In this document: piece after piece, positions 43,748 to 52,566 of the stretch
Layout of the letters: each line of letters opens with the position of its first letter
Numbering within the stretch: position 1 is the first letter of the stretch
Source of the DNA: Planctomycetota bacterium
Lineage (GTDB): Bacteria; Planctomycetota; UBA1135; GCA-002686595
NCBI GenBank assembly: GCA_016709875.1
Contig: JADJLZ010000002.1
Coordinates: 620,001-684,000 of the forward strand
Direction: 5' to 3'
Length of the DNA stretch: 64,000 bases
Program-made: the position numbers and the translations under genes
Notes under the pieces: model-generated
What the model was told of the DNA's origin: nothing
The model's input: the letters and a program-made list of their open reading frames with translations, nothing else
Database searches by the model: none

Positions 43748-44869
43748 TCAGGGCTGACCTTCCGGCACGAGCGTCAGCAGGCTGACCTCGGGCCTGCAGT
43801 TGAAGCGCACGCGCGGCGCGTGGCCGTGCTCCCAGCCGATGCCGCGGCTGACGTAGAGCTTGTGCCCGCCGATCTCGTGCAGGCCGCCGGCTCCGACCGA
43901 GCGCGGCACCTGGCTCAATACGAAGGGCGGGCCGAAGAAGGGCAGCTGTACCTGGCCGCCGTGCGTGTGTCCGCAGACGAGCAGGTCGACGCGGCTGTGT
44001 GGGGCGAGCGTGTAGACGACATCCGGCCGGTGCGCGAGTGCCAGACGCAGCTCGCCCGAATCCGCGTGTGCGTCGAGCTCGGCGAGCGCGCTGAGCGAAC
44101 GCGGTTGGCCGAAGCCGTTCTCGAGGCCGCACAGCCACAGGCTCGCGCCGCCGCTCTCGAGGTGCACGCACTCGTCGACGAGCAGGCGGATGCGCGTGCC
44201 TTCGAGCAGGCGCCGCGCGTCGGAGGCTCCCTCGCAATCGCCGTGCACGGCGAAGACGCCCAGCGGCGCCGCGAGCGCCGCGACGAGCTCCTGGAAAGGG
44301 CCGCGGATCTCCTCGAGGTGCTCGCGGCCCACCTGCGTCATGTCGCCGGGGATCAGGATCAGGTCGGGATGGGCCTGCATCGCGAGGCGGACCGCTTCGC
44401 GCTCGTGGTCGGTCACCTCGAGCATCTGCATGTCGGAGAGCACGGCGATCGTGATCGGCCGCGTAAGCCCGTTGTGCGGCGCGATCGGCACGCGCGTGCG
44501 CTCCACTGCGAGCAGGTAGGGCTCGACGAAGGTCGCGTAGGCGCACACGGGCGCCAGGCCGAGCGCGGCGAAGGCGCACAGGCGCGCGAGCCGCGTCGCC
44601 CCGCGCGCCCGCGCGAGGAACAGGAACACGAGCGCGAGCAGCGGCACGGGAATCGCGATCGCGCAGTAGACGATGTCCACGCCGAGGAAGAAGCTCCCGC
44701 GGCGAAAGACCAGGTACGCGGCGACCCCGCCGGCGCATGCGACCACCGCGAGAGCTGCGAGCAGTACGCGCGGAACTCCCATGCGCCGGTCGGGGAAGAG
44801 GCGCAGCGCGTACAGGCCGGCGAGGAACGAGGCGCCGCTGGTGAGCGAGCTGACGAGCGTGGTGTTCAT
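43748..44869 (-). CDS. membrane metallophosphoesterase with altered metal motifs
   Basis: 373 aa. Four hydrophobic helices in the first 120 residues, then a calcineurin-like domain. Metal blocks: L-S-D-M-Q-M (family D-x-H, here Gln), P-G-D-M-T (G-D), V-H-G-D-C-E (family G-N-H-D, here Asp and Cys-Glu), C-G-H-T-H-G-G-Q. Two ligands are changed, so metal content or activity may differ from YkuE-type enzymes. ATG at 44869; the open frame goes further upstream without coding character. A perfect 22-bp palindrome ends 2 nt before the ATG, leaving no Shine-Dalgarno, so expression is probably controlled there. Confidence 0.8.
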   Translation of the reverse strand: MNTTLVSSLTSGASFLAGLYALRLFPDRRMGVPRVLLAALAVVACAGGVAAYLVFRRGSFFLGVDIVYCAIAIPVPLLALVFLFLARARGATRLARLCAFAALGLAPVCAYATFVEPYLLAVERTRVPIAPHNGLTRPITIAVLSDMQMLEVTDHEREAVRLAMQAHPDLILIPGDMTQVGREHLEEIRGPFQELVAALAAPLGVFAVHGDCEGASDARRLLEGTRIRLLVDECVHLESGGASLWLCGLENGFGQPRSLSALAELDAHADSGELRLALAHRPDVVYTLAPHSRVDLLVCGHTHGGQVQLPFFGPPFVLSQVPRSVGAGGLHEIGGHKLYVSRGIGWEHGHAPRVRFNCRPEVSLLTLVPEGQP

Positions 44870-44871
44870 CT

Positions 44872-44893
44872 TGGTGTAGAGTACTCTACACCA
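44872..44893. promoter_or_regulatory. perfect 22-bp palindrome, probable operator
   Basis: TGGTGTAGAGT followed directly by its reverse complement, no mismatch, in the 40-bp gap between the metalloprotease stop and the phosphoesterase ATG (2 nt away). The core GTAGAGTACTCTAC resembles operators of dimeric winged-helix repressors. As RNA it could form a 9-bp stem with a 4-nt loop covering the ribosome site. No T-run follows, so a terminator is less likely. Confidence 0.65.
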
Positions 44894-44909
44894 CAGAGTC
44901 TCGCCAGCC

Positions 44910-47900
44910 TCAGTGCTTCCCCGGTGTCGCAGGCGCGCCCGGATCGGCCGGCGTTTCGCGCACCAGCTCGGGCAACTCGCGCCGCGGGTGGCCATTGTCG
45001 CGGAAGACCTCGAGCCAGCGTGTGAGGCGCGCGTCGTCGCGCGGCTTGCCGCCGTGGAAGGGTGTGCAGGCGCGCAGGCAGCCGACGTTGTCGACGAAGC
45101 ACAGCCAGGGGCTCGTAGGGAAGAAGTCCTTGCCGACACCGCTCTCGGGAGGCGCGGCGAGGTAGCTCTGCGCGTGCGCGCGCAGGTCGAGCGTGTCGCC
45201 GAGCTGCTTTTTCGCCTCGGCCTCGAGCGCGGCGCGCGCCTGTGCGCTCAAACCCGGCGGCAGCGCTACGAGCAGATCCTGCGTCGGCTGCGTGCGCGCG
45301 AGGTACGTGCCGAACTCACGCAGGCTGCGCTCCTCGCGGCGCAGCCAGGCCGCCTCGGTGTGCTGCTCGTCGAAGGCCGTCTCCGGCGGAGGGATCCAGT
45401 ACAGCAGCGTGCCCTGCGTTGTGCGCGGCAAGCCGCAGCTCGGGAGCATGCTCGCGCTCCATGGCCGAGGCGAATGCGCGGAGGAGAGATCAAAGGTGCG
45501 GCTCGCGAAGCTGCCCAGATCCGCGAGGCGGCTGCGATCCGTGCGCGTCACGCGCGCGCCCTCGATCGCGACCGCTCCCATGCCGGTCGCGAAACCGATC
45601 TGTCCCTCGATCGCGGCGCCGTCGACGGCGTGGTAGCGGCCGAGCGGCTGGTTGTCGATGAAGGCCTCGACGAAGGGACCGTCGACGACGAGTGTCAGCC
45701 AGAACGAGGAGCGCGGCGAGTCGAACTTGTGGCTGCCGCCGTTCGTGCCGCCGATCAGGCCGCCGTCGCGGTCGCGCAGGCCTGAGAGCGAGCCGCCGAC
45801 CTCGCTGAAGTCGTGTTCGAGCTTGTCCGTGATGCCCGCGGCGTAGTTGAAGTCGCCCGCGCCGAAGGAGAAGCGCAGGTTGTCCTCGCGCTCGCGGTAG
45901 CCGAAGACGACCGCACCGCTGGCGTAGCTCGAGAGGAAGCGGATGCGGCAGTCCAGGCGCCAGGAACCAGGCAGCACCCACTCGGGCGCGATCGCGAAGG
46001 CGTCGCGCCAGGCTGCGCCGCGATCGACGGCCGCGGCGCCGTCGCCGGTCGAGAGCTTCGTGCCGGGCACCTTCTCCACGCCGACGAAGAGCGTGCCCTC
46101 CTCGTCCGTGCACCAGCAGCCCTTCGCGCGCCGCTCCTCGAAGCCGGTGAGACCCGTCTCGTTCCAGCCGTCGCGGCCGAGCGCGTGAGCAGCTCCGTCG
46201 AAGAGGACGAGCGGCGCCGGCGCTTCGACCGGCGCATCTTTCGCGGCGATCGCGCTCGTGCCTAGCCAGCTCGCGATGCGTTCGCGCTCGGCGACGAGCA
46301 GCGCCGTCGTCGTCGCGAGCTTGCGTGCGCGCGCGTCGTTCGCGGCCGCCTCGAGCGTCGCGAGTAGCGCCGCGGTCTTCGGCAGTTGGTTCAGGAAGGG
46401 GGGCGTGCCGTTGCGCGCGGCGAAGGGGAAGGCGAGCGTGTTGCGCAGGCACCAGGCGGAGTCCTTGCGACCCTCCTTGTCGAGCTCGTCGGCGAGTTCG
46501 CTCTCGATGTTCGGGATGCGGCTGCCTGTTCCCAGCGCCCAGAGGTAGGCCGTGATCGCGTCGCCGCGCGCTCCGGCCTCGCGCAGGAGATCGCCGGCGC
46601 GCTCGGCCTGTCCTTGTCCAAAGCGCGGCTCCGCGCGCGAGCGGTACCAGCCCCAGACCGGATCCTCGATCACCTCGGGGCTGCCGGCACCGCCGACGTT
46701 CTCGGTCAGCTCCTTGGCCCAGGGCTTGAGATCGAACCAGTAGAAGCCGCCCAGCCACGGGCTCCAGTCCTCGCAGAACTTGTCGAGCTTCGCGGCGCGG
46801 CCGTTCTTGCCGTCGAGGAACACGCTCGCGAAGAGCTCGGCGCCCTTCTTCGGCCCGCGCGCGCGCTGTTGGAACTCGGGCAGGAGCTCGCGGTAGAGGT
46901 AGTGACCCGCCGCATTCTTGCGCGAGCGCAGGTACACGAAGAGCGCGTGACCGGCGCTGTAGTTGTCGCGGTAGTCCTCGATCGTGCCGTCGAGCAGCTT
47001 GGTCAGGTTCTCGACGCCGCCGTAGCCCTTGATGTACGCGCCGAGGATGCCGCCGAAGGAGGCGTAGTTGTCGACGAACTGCGTGTCGGCCGCCTTGCCG
47101 TACGCGCCGCCGGTCCAGACCGCCTTGCCCTCCATCATCCACGCGGGCAATCCCGGATAGATCGCGCCGTCGAAACGGTGCGTGAGCTCGTGCGTGATCC
47201 CGTGGCCCAGGCCCTCGATCGTTCCGCCGCAGGAGAAACGCAGCGTGGTCGTGTCGCCGCCCTGGAATCCGCCGGCCCACCAGAAGGGCGCGCCCGCCGC
47301 TTCGAGCTCGCCCGCCTCGGGCACGATGCGCATCAGGCCCTGTCGGCCGACGAAAGGATCCTTGGCGTACCAGTTCGCGAGCCGCTGGTGGTGCAGCTCG
47401 ACCGTCTGCGCCGCGCCGAGCAGCGTCGCGTGGCCGCAATCGGTCTCGAGCTTGTACCAGCTGCGCGGACTGAGCGCGGTCGCGGGGTTGCCCGCGTCGC
47501 CGAAGCGCCGCGTGAAGGCCTCGCGCTCGTCGGGACCGAGCGCTTCGAGCTCCTCGATCGACCAGGGCTTGCCGGCCTTCTTCTCCCAAGCGGCGCGCGC
47601 GCGGCCGAGCACGTCGTTGGCGGTCTTCCCGATGCCGTCGATGCCCGGAGGCTTGGGCCCTTGCAGGTCCTTGTCCCAGCCGGCCTGCGTCGCGCAGCCC
47701 TTGAGGATCAGTGCCGCCGCGAGCGCCTGTTGCATGCGACCGCCGGCCGCGGCGTTGTCGGCAAAGTGCTCGAGCGCGCGCAACGCCTTCGCGGGCAGCG
47801 TCGGATTCGACGCGAGGCGCGGGTCGAGATCGTTGAGCCGCGGCCGTTCGAGCAGCGGCGAGCGCGCGCCGAGATCGAGCGCGGCGCGCCGCGCCCAGAG

Positions 47901-48344
47901 CGCGACGAGCGCCGCTTCGGGATGCGCGGCGATCTCCTTCTCGCGCTCCTTCGCAAAGCGCGCGAGCTCCTCGAAGGCGCCGGCGTAGCCGTTCGCGACC
48001 TGGTTGGGCTTCGAATCCGGCGGGCCGAGCAGCCGCCGGCCGTTGGAGTCGAGCGTGTTCGTGCGCTCGGGCCCGAGCGTCGCGCGCGCGAGCTCGAAGA
48101 GCCAGAAACTCTGCGCGTCCTCGTCGGGCTTGGTGGCCTCGATGCACAGTTGCAGCGCTTCCTGCGAGGCGGGGGACTGCGCGAGCGCAGTCTTGAGCGC
48201 GTTGAAGGCGTCCTCGCGCTTGCCCTCGGAGAGCGCCTTGCGCGCGGAGGCGAGCGAGGCGGCGAGCTTGTCGGCCGGCGTCTCGACGGCGGGCTGCTGC
48301 GCGAGGGCCGCGAGCAGGAGGGGCGCGATCCGGAGCAGGGTCAT
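44910..48344 (-). CDS. large secreted putative HExxH metalloprotease
   Basis: 1144 aa. ATG at 48344 gives a signal peptide (L-R-I-A-P-L-L-L-A-A-L-A) and then a TPR-like helical start (S-E-G-K-R-E-D-A-F-N-A-L-K). The zinc motif is T-H385-E-L-T-H389-R-F-D, with a downstream Glu candidate in W-M-M-E-G-K-A-V-W. Residues about 750-960 look like a concanavalin/LamG-type beta-sandwich (F-D-G-A-A-H-A-L, V-V-F-G-Y-R-E-R-E-D-N). The C-terminus has the paired cysteines F-V-D-N-V-G-C-L-R-A-C. Protease activity is inferred from the motif only. A fragment of a paralogue's 5' end lies at 50640-50776. Confidence 0.75.
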   Translation of the reverse strand: MTLLRIAPLLLAALAQQPAVETPADKLAASLASARKALSEGKREDAFNALKTALAQSPASQEALQLCIEATKPDEDAQSFWLFELARATLGPERTNTLDSNGRRLLGPPDSKPNQVANGYAGAFEELARFAKEREKEIAAHPEAALVALWARRAALDLGARSPLLERPRLNDLDPRLASNPTLPAKALRALEHFADNAAAGGRMQQALAAALILKGCATQAGWDKDLQGPKPPGIDGIGKTANDVLGRARAAWEKKAGKPWSIEELEALGPDEREAFTRRFGDAGNPATALSPRSWYKLETDCGHATLLGAAQTVELHHQRLANWYAKDPFVGRQGLMRIVPEAGELEAAGAPFWWAGGFQGGDTTTLRFSCGGTIEGLGHGITHELTHRFDGAIYPGLPAWMMEGKAVWTGGAYGKAADTQFVDNYASFGGILGAYIKGYGGVENLTKLLDGTIEDYRDNYSAGHALFVYLRSRKNAAGHYLYRELLPEFQQRARGPKKGAELFASVFLDGKNGRAAKLDKFCEDWSPWLGGFYWFDLKPWAKELTENVGGAGSPEVIEDPVWGWYRSRAEPRFGQGQAERAGDLLREAGARGDAITAYLWALGTGSRIPNIESELADELDKEGRKDSAWCLRNTLAFPFAARNGTPPFLNQLPKTAALLATLEAAANDARARKLATTTALLVAERERIASWLGTSAIAAKDAPVEAPAPLVLFDGAAHALGRDGWNETGLTGFEERRAKGCWCTDEEGTLFVGVEKVPGTKLSTGDGAAAVDRGAAWRDAFAIAPEWVLPGSWRLDCRIRFLSSYASGAVVFGYREREDNLRFSFGAGDFNYAAGITDKLEHDFSEVGGSLSGLRDRDGGLIGGTNGGSHKFDSPRSSFWLTLVVDGPFVEAFIDNQPLGRYHAVDGAAIEGQIGFATGMGAVAIEGARVTRTDRSRLADLGSFASRTFDLSSAHSPRPWSASMLPSCGLPRTTQGTLLYWIPPPETAFDEQHTEAAWLRREERSLREFGTYLARTQPTQDLLVALPPGLSAQARAALEAEAKKQLGDTLDLRAHAQSYLAAPPESGVGKDFFPTSPWLCFVDNVGCLRACTPFHGGKPRDDARLTRWLEVFRDNGHPRRELPELVRETPADPGAPATPGKH

Positions 48345-48495
48345 GAGTGGGACATCATGCCATGCGATCGCGCTCCTGTGTCCAGAGCGCGGGAGCGTGC
48401 GCCCTCGCCGAGAAGAAGCGGGAGGAGTTCGGAGCGCGTCGTCCCTGCGATGCCGGCCGACATGACGCTCGGCGGTGGCGATGTAGGTGTATCGC

Positions 48496-49571
48496 ATGCT
48501 CGCCTTTCTAGTTGGATTCCTTCTCTTCCAGGCGCCCTCGCCGCAGGTGAGCCTTGCGGACCTGCTCAAGAGGATCCCGCAGGTAACGGTTTCGAGGGAT
48601 CGCGGCATCAGCGATGAGCAGGAGATCCTGGCCAAGCAGCTCCAGGCGTTCGAGGCACGCGCAATCCCGGAACTCCTTCCCTTGCTCGACGATTCAGACG
48701 AGATCGTGCGCGGATTCGTTGGGTACGTACTCAGGGACATCCGGGGCGTCGAAGAGAAGCACCTCGACGAGTTGATCCGCGCCTGTCGCTCGGGGAACGG
48801 CTGGATTGCGCCCGCCATCGCTCACATCGGTACGCCGAAGGCGATCGCATTCCTCATCGCGGACTTGCAGGCACACCCTGAGATCCACACGCAGGTGACT
48901 TGGGCACTGTCGAGCACGGGGGAACCGGCGGCACTCGCACTCGCGGCGAGTTTCCGGAGCGACACACGTCTCGACGCGGAGTACGCGGGTTGCGCGAGCT
49001 TCGTGTTCAAGGAGATGCACGAGCACGCCGCCGCTGCGCTGAACCCGCTTCTCGAGGTCGCTCGCGGCAAGCAGTTCCCGTTGACCAACCGGAAGCTCGC
49101 CATCGAGGCGATCGGCGCCTTGGACTTGCAGGCGCGCGATGCGATCCCCGAGCTCAAACAACTCGCCGCTTCCGAATCGGGCGCGTTTACGGACAGCGTC
49201 GAGCAAGCAATCATATCGCTGCCCTGGGCGAGAACGGGTTCGAGGCGGGCCCCGAGGTGTTGAAGGCTCTCGGCAGTCCGGAGCCCGACGTGCGTGTCGG
49301 CGCAGCTCGCGCCCTGGGCTACATCGGCTTCCAGGCGAGTGTCGAGGCGCTCGTCCGCGAAACTACCCAGGCGGACGACTGGCAGCTAGCGTCTGCGTGC
49401 GTCGAGGCTCTGGGGAGGCTGCGAGCGGAGCAGGCGATCCCGGCACTGAACCGTGCAGCTGCGAACTATTGGTATCTGCCGGTGAGGTCCGCTGCGAGAG
49501 GTCTCGCCGTCGGGTGCCTCACGGTTCTGCCCGGCGAAGAGAGAGGCAGCTGGTCCTGGGCGGCGAACTGA
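48496..49571 (+). pseudogene. HEAT-repeat protein gene, frameshifted
   Basis: ATG at 48496 opens a signal peptide or membrane helix (L-A-F-L-V-G-F-L-L-F). HEAT-like helices follow: A-I-P-E-L-L-P-L-L-D-D-S-D-E-I-V-R, I-A-F-L-I-A-D-L. Reading frame 1 stays sensible to about 49212 and then turns to junk ending at 49263. Frame 3 takes over from about 49213 (A-A-L-G-E-N-G-F-E-A-G, P-D-V-R-V-G-A-A-R-A-L-G-Y-I-G) to TGA at 49569-49571. An extra AT at 49213-49216 (ATC-AT-ATC) accounts for the shift. Either a pseudogene or a sequencing error. Lower third-position GC than the core genes. Confidence 0.68.
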
Positions 49572-49658
49572 CGCGGACTGGAGCTCTCCCTCCAAGGGGA
49601 CGGGTCCCGTCCCAAACGAGGGGCCCACGATACGGTCAAGCCTGGATGCGGGCTGCGC

Positions 49659-50015
49659 GTGCCCGGCGGACTGTTGCTCGGCGCGACGCGCGGCGAGTGG
49701 GGTGGAGAAGTCGTCTACCTGAAGCCAGATGGCAAGCAGGAGCAGGTGCTCTGGGAGAACACCATCGGACTGCACCGGACGCCCAGCGGGATCGTCGCCG
49801 TGACGGGCCTTGCGCATCTCACTCTTGAGGAAGGCGTGCTCTACCGAATCGACCTGGGCGCCGACGGTTCGTACAAAGCGACCTGGTGGAAGAGGCTACC
49901 TGGCGCACCCAGCCGCTCAGGCCTCCGAGCAGATGGCACGCTCGTTGTCTCGTGCCGCGGTGGCACGATTGCCGTGTCGCCCGACGGCAGTCTCGGCATG
50001 GCGAGCGAGCACTGA
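49659..50015 (+). CDS. hypothetical beta-rich protein or fragment
   Basis: 118 aa from GTG; no recognised family. Pattern of short strands with Gly-Asp turns (G-G-E-V-V-Y-L-K-P-D-G, L-Y-R-I-D-L-G-A-D-G, G-T-I-A-V-S-P-D-G) suggests propeller-like blades. The same frame is open back to the TGA ending the HEAT gene at 49571, so this could be the C-terminal part of that protein cut off by a nonsense change. It ends 3 bp before the converging DUF1501 fragment. Confidence 0.42.
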   Translation: MPGGLLLGATRGEWGGEVVYLKPDGKQEQVLWENTIGLHRTPSGIVAVTGLAHLTLEEGVLYRIDLGADGSYKATWWKRLPGAPSRSGLRADGTLVVSCRGGTIAVSPDGSLGMASEH

Positions 50016-50018
50016 GAG

Positions 50019-50630
50019 CTACGCCATCAGGCCAGGCATCACGTCGCCCGACACGTCCGTGAGGCGGAAGCGCCTGCCCTGGTCGAGGTAGGTGAGCTTC
50101 GTGTGGTCGAAGCCGAGCAGGCGCAAGAGCGTCGCGTGCAGGTCGTGCACGTGCACCGGGTCCTTCGCGATGTTGAAGCCGAACTCGTCGGTCTCGCCGT
50201 AGGTGACGCCGCGCTTCACGCCGCCGCCGGTCATCCAGGCGCTGAAGCAGCGCGGATGGTGGTCGCGGCCGTAGTCGGGCTTCTCCATGTCGCCCTGGAT
50301 CACGGGCGAGCGGCCGAACTCGCCGCTCCAGACGATCAAGGTGTCGTCGAGCAGTCCGCGGCGTTTCAGGTCGAGCACGAGCGCGGCGGAGGCCTGGTCG
50401 GTGTCCTCGCACTGGATGCGCAGCTGCTCGGGCAGCATGCGGTGCTGGTCCCAGCCGACGTGGAAGAGCTGGATGAAGCGCACGCCGCGCTCGGCGAGGC
50501 GGCGCGCGAGCAGGCAGTTGGCGGCGTAGGAACCGGGGCGGCGCGAGTTCTTGCCGTAGAGCTCGAAGGATTCGTCGGGCTCGCTCGAGAGGTCGACGAA
50601 CTCGGGCACGGAGCTCTGCATGCGGAAGGC
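50019..50630 (-). repeat. 612-bp direct repeat, copy 1 (with 52567-53178)
   Basis: Aligns without gaps to 52567-53178, stop codon to stop codon. Long stretches are identical (for example all of about 50230-50480), and differences concentrate in the last 80 bp near the stop codons. Both copies have the same orientation, about 2.5 kb apart. Confidence 0.9.
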
Positions 50631-50639
50631 CGATGAGTG

Positions 50640-50776
50640 ATCGAGCGCCGTGCGGAGGGAGTTGAAAGCGCGCTGCGTGCGCAGGCGATCGAGGCGGAGG
50701 TCTTCTGCTCCAGCGACTGCGCGGTGGGCTGCTGTGCGAGCGCGAGGACGAGCGGCCCAAACGCGAGGAGGGTCAT
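50640..50776 (-). pseudogene. 5' fragment of a metalloprotease paralogue
   Basis: Minus strand from ATG at 50776: M-T-L-L-A-F-G-P-L-V-L-A-L-A-Q-Q-P, then S-I-A-C-A-R-S-A-L-S. This parallels the start of the 1144-aa metalloprotease (M-T-L-L-R-I-A-P-L-L-L-A-A-L-A-Q-Q-P, then S-L-A-S-A-R-K-A-L-S). About 20 bp of upstream sequence is also similar (GGACACCATG against GGACATCATG). The homology ends where the DUF1501 repeat begins. Confidence 0.65.
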
Positions 50777-50924
50777 GAGCAGGACACCATGTGATGAGTC
50801 CGGGAATCGCCTCGCCGTACACCTTCGTGAGGCGGAGCCGCCGCCAAAGGTCGGAACGAATCGAATCCCGAGGCAAGAATCCCGGGGACTTGCACGCCGC
50901 TAAGACGTTGAATCGTCGAGAGTT

Positions 50925-50964
<40 letters not shown>

Positions 50965-51026
50965 AGCAGAACCGCTACACTGCTGCCCGTGTTTCCATCC
51001 CAACACGCTCACAAGGGAGATCATCC

Positions 51027-51449
51027 ATGACAGTTCGCAACGATATGGCCGTGACCGTCCGTCGCTTCTTGGTCGGAGCCATCGCGTGCATCCTGGCAGG
51101 GGCTGCGATTGCCACCAGTCTGCCGCGACTCGCCGCAGCCTACCCGCAGGCGGGGGGGCCGGGTTGCAACATCAAGGCGGAACCTAAGCACCTTGCCGCC
51201 GCGTGCGCCTCGACGCTCGCGTGCAACGCCGGCGGACTGACCTGGGACTGCTGTAGCCATTATCATTCGGCGATCTTCTATACGCAGTGCAGCACAGGGG
51301 GCATCAAGAAGCTGAAGTCGAGCCAGTTGCTCCCGATGCAGTCCATCACGCAGTTGTGCGGTGCCAGCAGCCCTTCCTGCGTGAATCAAGGCAGCTACCA
51401 GAACTGCACGCATACGGTGGACGATTGCACGGTCGAGCTCTGCCCGTAG
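51027..51449 (+). CDS. small secreted Cys-rich protein
   Basis: 140 aa. Signal peptide with basic start and hydrophobic core (F-L-V-G-A-I-A-C-I-L-A-G-A-A-I-A), cleavage likely near A-A-A-Y. The mature part of about 100 residues has 11 cysteines, including a D-C-C pair, a spacing that suggests a disulfide-knotted extracellular domain. No family recognised. A good Shine-Dalgarno (AGGGAG) lies 7 nt before the ATG at 51027. In the low-GC3 accessory stretch. Confidence 0.7.
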   Translation: MTVRNDMAVTVRRFLVGAIACILAGAAIATSLPRLAAAYPQAGGPGCNIKAEPKHLAAACASTLACNAGGLTWDCCSHYHSAIFYTQCSTGGIKKLKSSQLLPMQSITQLCGASSPSCVNQGSYQNCTHTVDDCTVELCP

Positions 51450-51500
51450 TCTTGGCGGTGCGCTCGCGACAGTAGCGCTGTCCAGGGCTTATGCACACAT

Positions 51501-52538
51501 ATGCGCAGACACCTCGTGCGAATCTCCAAACTGGCCCTGCTTGGCGCGTGTGTGGCGCTCGGCGCATGGTTGTCTCGCGCGGGACGCCAGCAAGGCCCTG
51601 TCCCGAGCGGGCTGGCACCGAAGGATGCTCATTCGGACCAGCAGCTGGATGCTCAGTTCGGACCTAGCTCACGTACGGCAGGTCAGATCGCAGGCGACCA
51701 AACCCAGCCACCAGGGGAGGCACTGGGGGTACATGTCGTTGGGGCGCTTCGAGACTGCCTGTCGCTGGCCTCTGCGACGGCCCTCAAGGTCGAGTGCGTT
51801 CGTGGCGCGCTCGATTCCGCGGGACTGCCCACACCGGAGCAACTCGCAGAGTTGATCTGTTCTGGTCCCGATTCACCCGCGGACTACTCCATGTGCGTCG
51901 GCGAAGTAGCGCTGCGCCAGACGGGTCTCGATGTCTGGCCGTACCTCGCCCGAATTCAAGAGGCTTGTTCGCGGTACCGCGAAACATACATGTTGATCGA
52001 TGCTGTCAGGTATGCGCGATCTGTCGACCCGAGTTGGGGTACTCGTCTGTGGCAGTCGATAGCGTCCGAGACCATCTTCGACCCGCAACTCGGAGAAGCA
52101 CCGGTCCAGCTGCTCGAGTTATTCGTGCAAGAAGGGGATTCGACTGCCCAGACGATCGTCGAGCTCGGAGGGCGAGGTGCGCTCGGGGGCGATCCGCGGC
52201 AGTGCCTCCGAGCGGCGATCATCTGTGTGGTCAACGAGCCCGACCCGAGCAAGAAGCTGGCGTATCTCGACAGCGTGCTCGCGTCCGCAACGCGACCGCA
52301 GGACCCGGCGATGGGCTCCATGTTCGTCGGGATGCTGATCGCTGACCGTGCTGCCTGGCCTTCGGGAAAGAGCACGCCTGCCCTCGAGCTCCTCGCCAGG
52401 GTATTGCAAACCCCCGCGTGCCGCAGGTCGGCTGCAGGTACGATCCAGAAGTACAAAGACCTGCAGGTGTCCAAGGGAGACGAGGAGCTGTGGGCCTTTC
52501 TGCTGTCCGAGTCGGAACGCGCGCTCGACGATCGCTGA
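51501..52538 (+). CDS. hypothetical secreted or membrane-anchored protein
   Basis: 345 aa. Basic N-terminus and hydrophobic helix (L-A-L-L-G-A-C-V-A-L-G-A-W-L, residues 11-24); Cys17 lies inside the helix, not at a clear lipobox. Residues 25-75 are polar Gln/Pro-rich. The rest is helical with scattered cysteines and no motif I recognise. Codon use is visibly less G/C-biased than the core genes. Ends 28 bp before the converging DUF1501 gene. Confidence 0.62.
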   Translation: MRRHLVRISKLALLGACVALGAWLSRAGRQQGPVPSGLAPKDAHSDQQLDAQFGPSSRTAGQIAGDQTQPPGEALGVHVVGALRDCLSLASATALKVECVRGALDSAGLPTPEQLAELICSGPDSPADYSMCVGEVALRQTGLDVWPYLARIQEACSRYRETYMLIDAVRYARSVDPSWGTRLWQSIASETIFDPQLGEAPVQLLELFVQEGDSTAQTIVELGGRGALGGDPRQCLRAAIICVVNEPDPSKKLAYLDSVLASATRPQDPAMGSMFVGMLIADRAAWPSGKSTPALELLARVLQTPACRRSAAGTIQKYKDLQVSKGDEELWAFLLSESERALDDR

Positions 52539-52566
52539 ACCCACGGGTGCAGCGGGCACAATCGCT

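Larger units (their letters stand above)
50019..50876 (-). pseudogene. DUF1501 C-terminal fragment joined to foreign 5' pieces
   Basis: The open frame of 285 codons is a mosaic. Its last 203 codons (50019-50630) are almost identical in DNA and protein to the C-terminal 203 codons of the intact DUF1501 gene at 52567-53178. Upstream of 50630 similarity stops abruptly. Residues 12-29 of the open frame (50790-50843; R-R-L-R-L-T-K-V-Y-G-E-A-I-P-G-L) are a second copy of the DUF1501 extreme C-terminus. Between them, in another frame, is the start of a metalloprotease paralogue. No Tat signal or N-terminal half remains, so it is not expected to be functional. Confidence 0.8.
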
